Assembly (NCBI GenBank): GCA_963768585.1 | Contig: CAVYIF010000021.1 | Location: forward strand, 220,331-284,330 | Direction: 5' to 3' | DNA: 64,000 bases | From: CAVUNY01 sp963768585 | GTDB taxonomy: Bacteria; Chloroflexota; Anaerolineae; Anaerolineales; Anaerolineaceae | Part shown: positions 61,958-64,000 of the stretch, one piece after another | How positions within the stretch are numbered: the first letter of the stretch is position 1 | Layout of the letters: the number at the start of each line of letters is the position of its first letter | The notes under the pieces: generated by a model | What the model saw: only the letters and a program-made list of their open reading frames with translations | Database searches by the model: none | Told to the model about the DNA's origin: nothing | Position numbers and translations under genes: made by a program

Positions 61958-63029
61958 AAGTTTCGCGCCGCCTCGCCCGTCGCACGGACCAGTATCTGCT
62001 GCCAACTACCAGCAGGACAACCAGCCCCATCAGGGAGCCGATTAACGCTGAAGGCACCTGAACCGCGCGCTGCATTTTATCGCCTCCGACGAGCAGGCTG
62101 CCAAACAGGATGGAAGCAGGAATGGCGCCCAGCGGGTGCAGGCTGCCAAACAAGGCTGCCACGATCCCGGTGAAGCCATATCCCCCGGAAAGCCCTTCCA
62201 GCATACGGTGCTGAACTCCCATCACTTCAATGGCTCCCGCCAATCCCGCAAAAGCACCACCCAGGATCAGGGAAAGGGCCTGGTAGAAAGGCACCCGAAT
62301 ACCGGCAAAACGAGAAGCGTCGGGATTCAATCCAACTGCGCGAATGCGATAGCCAATCGTGGTGCGCCACAAGAAAATATAAACCAGGACTGCCAGTACG
62401 ACCGCGATGATTGCTCCTGCGTTCAGCAGGGTGCTGGGTACCAGCTTGGGCAGCCAGACTGAGCGCGGCAGCAGGGCCGATTGGGCAATGCGGGTGCCAA
62501 GCTCAATTTCATTTGGGTCAATCATCGGACCGCGCAGCAGGTAGTTTCCCAACTGCACCGCGATCGCATTCATCATGACGGTGCTCAGGATTTCATTCAC
62601 CCCCAGGCGCGCTTTCAAAATCCCAGGAATTCCACCCCAGATGGCACCGGCCAGGGCACCCACCACCAGGCACGCCGGAAGGAGGATGATCCCGGGTACA
62701 TCCCGAAAACCGACAGCCAGCGCAGTGGTCGCCAGCGCGCCAACCAGCAATTGGCCTTCGCCGCCGATATTGATCACGCCTCCCCGGAAGGCGATGCAGA
62801 TGCCAAGCCCTACCAACAGGAGCGGTGTGGCTTTAGCCAGGGTTTGCGTGATTCCGGAAACATCCCCAAATGCACCCGTGACCAGCGCGGCGTAGGATTC
62901 CAGCGGGTTTGCCCCCAGAGCCAGGATCATGACCGCCCCGATGATAAAGGCTACAGGGACAGCCAATAATGGTAACAGGGCGTCGATTGTGCGGTTGAGG
63001 AATCTGATAAGTTTGATGCGGTCTGGCAT
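61950..63029 (-). CDS. ABC transporter permease, nucleoside type (first permease)
   Basis: 359 residues with about ten membrane helices, NupP/YufP-like. It has GICIAFRGGVINIGGEGQLLVGA near residue 95, KARLGVNEILSTVMMNAIAVQL near 140, and YRIRAVGLNPDASRFAGI near 230, all standard for this importer family. It is the first gene of the purine transcript. A strong promoter lies about 110 bases upstream. It overlaps the second permease. Confidence 0.93.
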   Translation of the reverse strand: MPDRIKLIRFLNRTIDALLPLLAVPVAFIIGAVMILALGANPLESYAALVTGAFGDVSGITQTLAKATPLLLVGLGICIAFRGGVINIGGEGQLLVGALATTALAVGFRDVPGIILLPACLVVGALAGAIWGGIPGILKARLGVNEILSTVMMNAIAVQLGNYLLRGPMIDPNEIELGTRIAQSALLPRSVWLPKLVPSTLLNAGAIIAVVLAVLVYIFLWRTTIGYRIRAVGLNPDASRFAGIRVPFYQALSLILGGAFAGLAGAIEVMGVQHRMLEGLSGGYGFTGIVAALFGSLHPLGAIPASILFGSLLVGGDKMQRAVQVPSALIGSLMGLVVLLVVGSRYWSVRRARRRETYE

Positions 63030-63136
63030 AAACAGCGCTCTCTTTAGCGGTGAGATGGACCTGGAAGAGATATCTCGGCCATCGATTGTTTGATTGCTCT
63101 GAATACGGAAAGCTGGACTGGTTTCACCACAATAAA

Positions 63137-63164
63137 ATTATAGCGAATTAATCAGGTCTGTCTA
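63137..63164 (-). promoter_or_regulatory. Promoter of the purine transporter/dehydrogenase operon
   Basis: On the minus strand TAGACA (63164-63159), 16-base spacer, TATAAT (63142-63137). It leaves a leader of about 100 bases before the first permease ATG. Confidence 0.7.
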
Positions 63165-63222
63165 TCACCCATAAGGATCAATATCCTTATTTGTCATACA
63201 TTTGATTTTATTAATAGCGAGG

Positions 63223-64000
63223 TTAGGTGTCCATAATATGAATGGGATGTTCTTGAAAGAATTCCCATATCTTTTGGGTGGCATCGATGTCGTAAGTGGT
63301 GTGACCGACGATGAATTTGGGCATGGATCCACCCCCGGGCCATGAGTGCCCACCGCCCTGGACCGTGTAGATGACCACATCTATATTCCGTTCTGCGTTT
63401 GAATATTGGATTCCGCTTACTTCGCCAAAGCCTGGCAGCACGAACGGCTCGAGACTGCATCCGATGCGCCTGGCGTAGGTTTCGATCCAATCCGGGATGG
63501 ATGGAAATGGCAGTTCAAAAGAACGGGATGGTCCGCCAGAATAAGGGACAATCGGGTCGCCCGTGCCGTGGAAGGCGATCAGCGGCACAGGGCGGGATGG
63601 CCTGCAATCTTCCCAGGGCAGCAGGAATGCGCCTGAAACCGTCCCGATCGCGGCAATCCGCGCTGCAAGCCGGCAGGACAGCAAAAATGACATTCCACCC
63701 CCGTTTGACAGACCGTTGGCAAAGATACGCGCCGGGTCGATGTTGTAATCGCTTTGCAGTTTGTCGATCAAATCGGCGATGAAGGTCACATCCAGGGCAG
63801 GATCCTGCGGGGTGCCGGCGTCTCCTCGAATGCGCCAGCGCAGGGGAAACCCCGTTCCGCAGGGATAAACCACGATAAATCCGTGCCGGTCTGCCAGGTC
63901 GTTCCAGTGGCTGATTTGCATCTGGTGGGCGGGCCACTCGGCGAATCCGTGCAGGCTGATGATCAATGGGGTGGGTGTGGTTGGGTCGTACGACTTGGGA
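63223..64000 (-). CDS. PHB-depolymerase/LpqC-like esterase (5' end outside window)
   Basis: Alpha/beta hydrolase; the frame stays open through base 64000, so the N-terminus is cut off. Visible are LIISLHGFAEWPAH (oxyanion region), the nucleophile motif NGLSNGGGMSFLL, the catalytic Asp in IAFHGTGDPIVPYSGG, and the catalytic His in QGGGHSWPGGG. The layout is that of the esterase family around poly(3-hydroxybutyrate) depolymerase and feruloyl esterase. No cellulose- or PHB-binding domain follows. Whether a signal peptide exists cannot be told. The substrate is unknown. Confidence 0.88.
   Translation of the reverse strand, partial: PKSYDPTTPTPLIISLHGFAEWPAHQMQISHWNDLADRHGFIVVYPCGTGFPLRWRIRGDAGTPQDPALDVTFIADLIDKLQSDYNIDPARIFANGLSNGGGMSFLLSCRLAARIAAIGTVSGAFLLPWEDCRPSRPVPLIAFHGTGDPIVPYSGGPSRSFELPFPSIPDWIETYARRIGCSLEPFVLPGFGEVSGIQYSNAERNIDVVIYTVQGGGHSWPGGGSMPKFIVGHTTYDIDATQKIWEFFQEHPIHIMDT

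Noticed and set aside
62136..62969. Plus-strand frames of 108 and 162 residues opposite the first permease
   Set aside because: Glycine/histidine/glutamine-rich shadow of membrane-helix codons.
63030..63136. Guanine-type purine riboswitch in the leader of the purine operon
   Set aside because: The conserved loop sequences of that class were not found by eye; kept only as an open question.

Overview
This looks like a chromosomal stretch of a Chloroflexota bacterium, most likely class Anaerolineae. That placement rests on gene content and protein style, not on a search: a eukaryote-like (type 2) IleRS, proteins with a 7TM sensor head plus GAF, membrane-anchored proteins with Thr/Pro linkers, an acidic-tailed L25/TL5, a split aconitase-X with a UbiD protein, and moderate GC. 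There are no insertion sequences, no CRISPR array, no rRNA and no clear mobile island. One tRNA gene, tRNA-Leu(GAG), is present. No gap between genes exceeds about 240 bases.

Layout. 1-9.2 kb: the tail of ileS, a broken phosphotransferase gene, a PlsC-like acyltransferase, an aldo/keto reductase, then a same-strand run lspA-rluD-ltaE-purine nucleoside phosphorylase. 9.4-18.4 kb: an exported anchored protein, a GNAT, a 7TM/GAF/HTH-like protein, an S1-domain protein, FtsK, a PfkB kinase, a CDP-alcohol phosphatidyltransferase and lgt. 18.6-26.6 kb: an ABC-2 exporter, an MBL hydrolase, an HNH protein, an epimerase, tyrS, a NERD-like protein and plsX. 26.6-36.1 kb: tRNA-Leu with a near-perfect promoter, polyprenyl synthase, tatD, a phosphohexomutase, cysteine desulfurase-mnmA, and a complete dTDP-L-rhamnose set transcribed rfbC-rfbB-rfbA-rfbD. 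36.1-45.9 kb: trmI, Nudix, rplY, a repetitive anchored protein, an SPFH protein, a lipoprotein, an MsmX/UgpC ATPase, gpmA, a DUF1461 membrane protein and a membrane-bound spermidine-synthase-like protein.

46.0-51.6 kb is the most interesting part. A tight operon carries an ATP-cone/uridine-kinase-like fusion, a UbiD-family decarboxylase, the large and small subunits of a split aconitase X, and an MFS transporter. UbiD plus split aconitase X is the gene pair of the archaeal modified mevalonate pathway (phosphomevalonate dehydratase plus anhydromevalonate phosphate decarboxylase), so this may be an archaeal-type isoprenoid route in a bacterium.

54.3-63.0 kb holds a purine-scavenging locus: a BMP-type nucleoside ABC transporter (two permeases, lipoprotein, double ATPase) followed by the FAD chain and a fused 2Fe-2S/molybdopterin chain of a xanthine-dehydrogenase-like enzyme, behind a strong promoter and a leader of about 100 nt. 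The window ends inside a PHB-depolymerase-like esterase.

Five genes (phosphotransferase, ftsK, pfkB, SPFH, DUF1461) are interrupted by single-base frameshifts, six in all, and at least five of these lie in homopolymer runs. Correcting one base per break restores full-length proteins in every case. This points to sequence or assembly error, at least for ftsK, rather than to gene decay.
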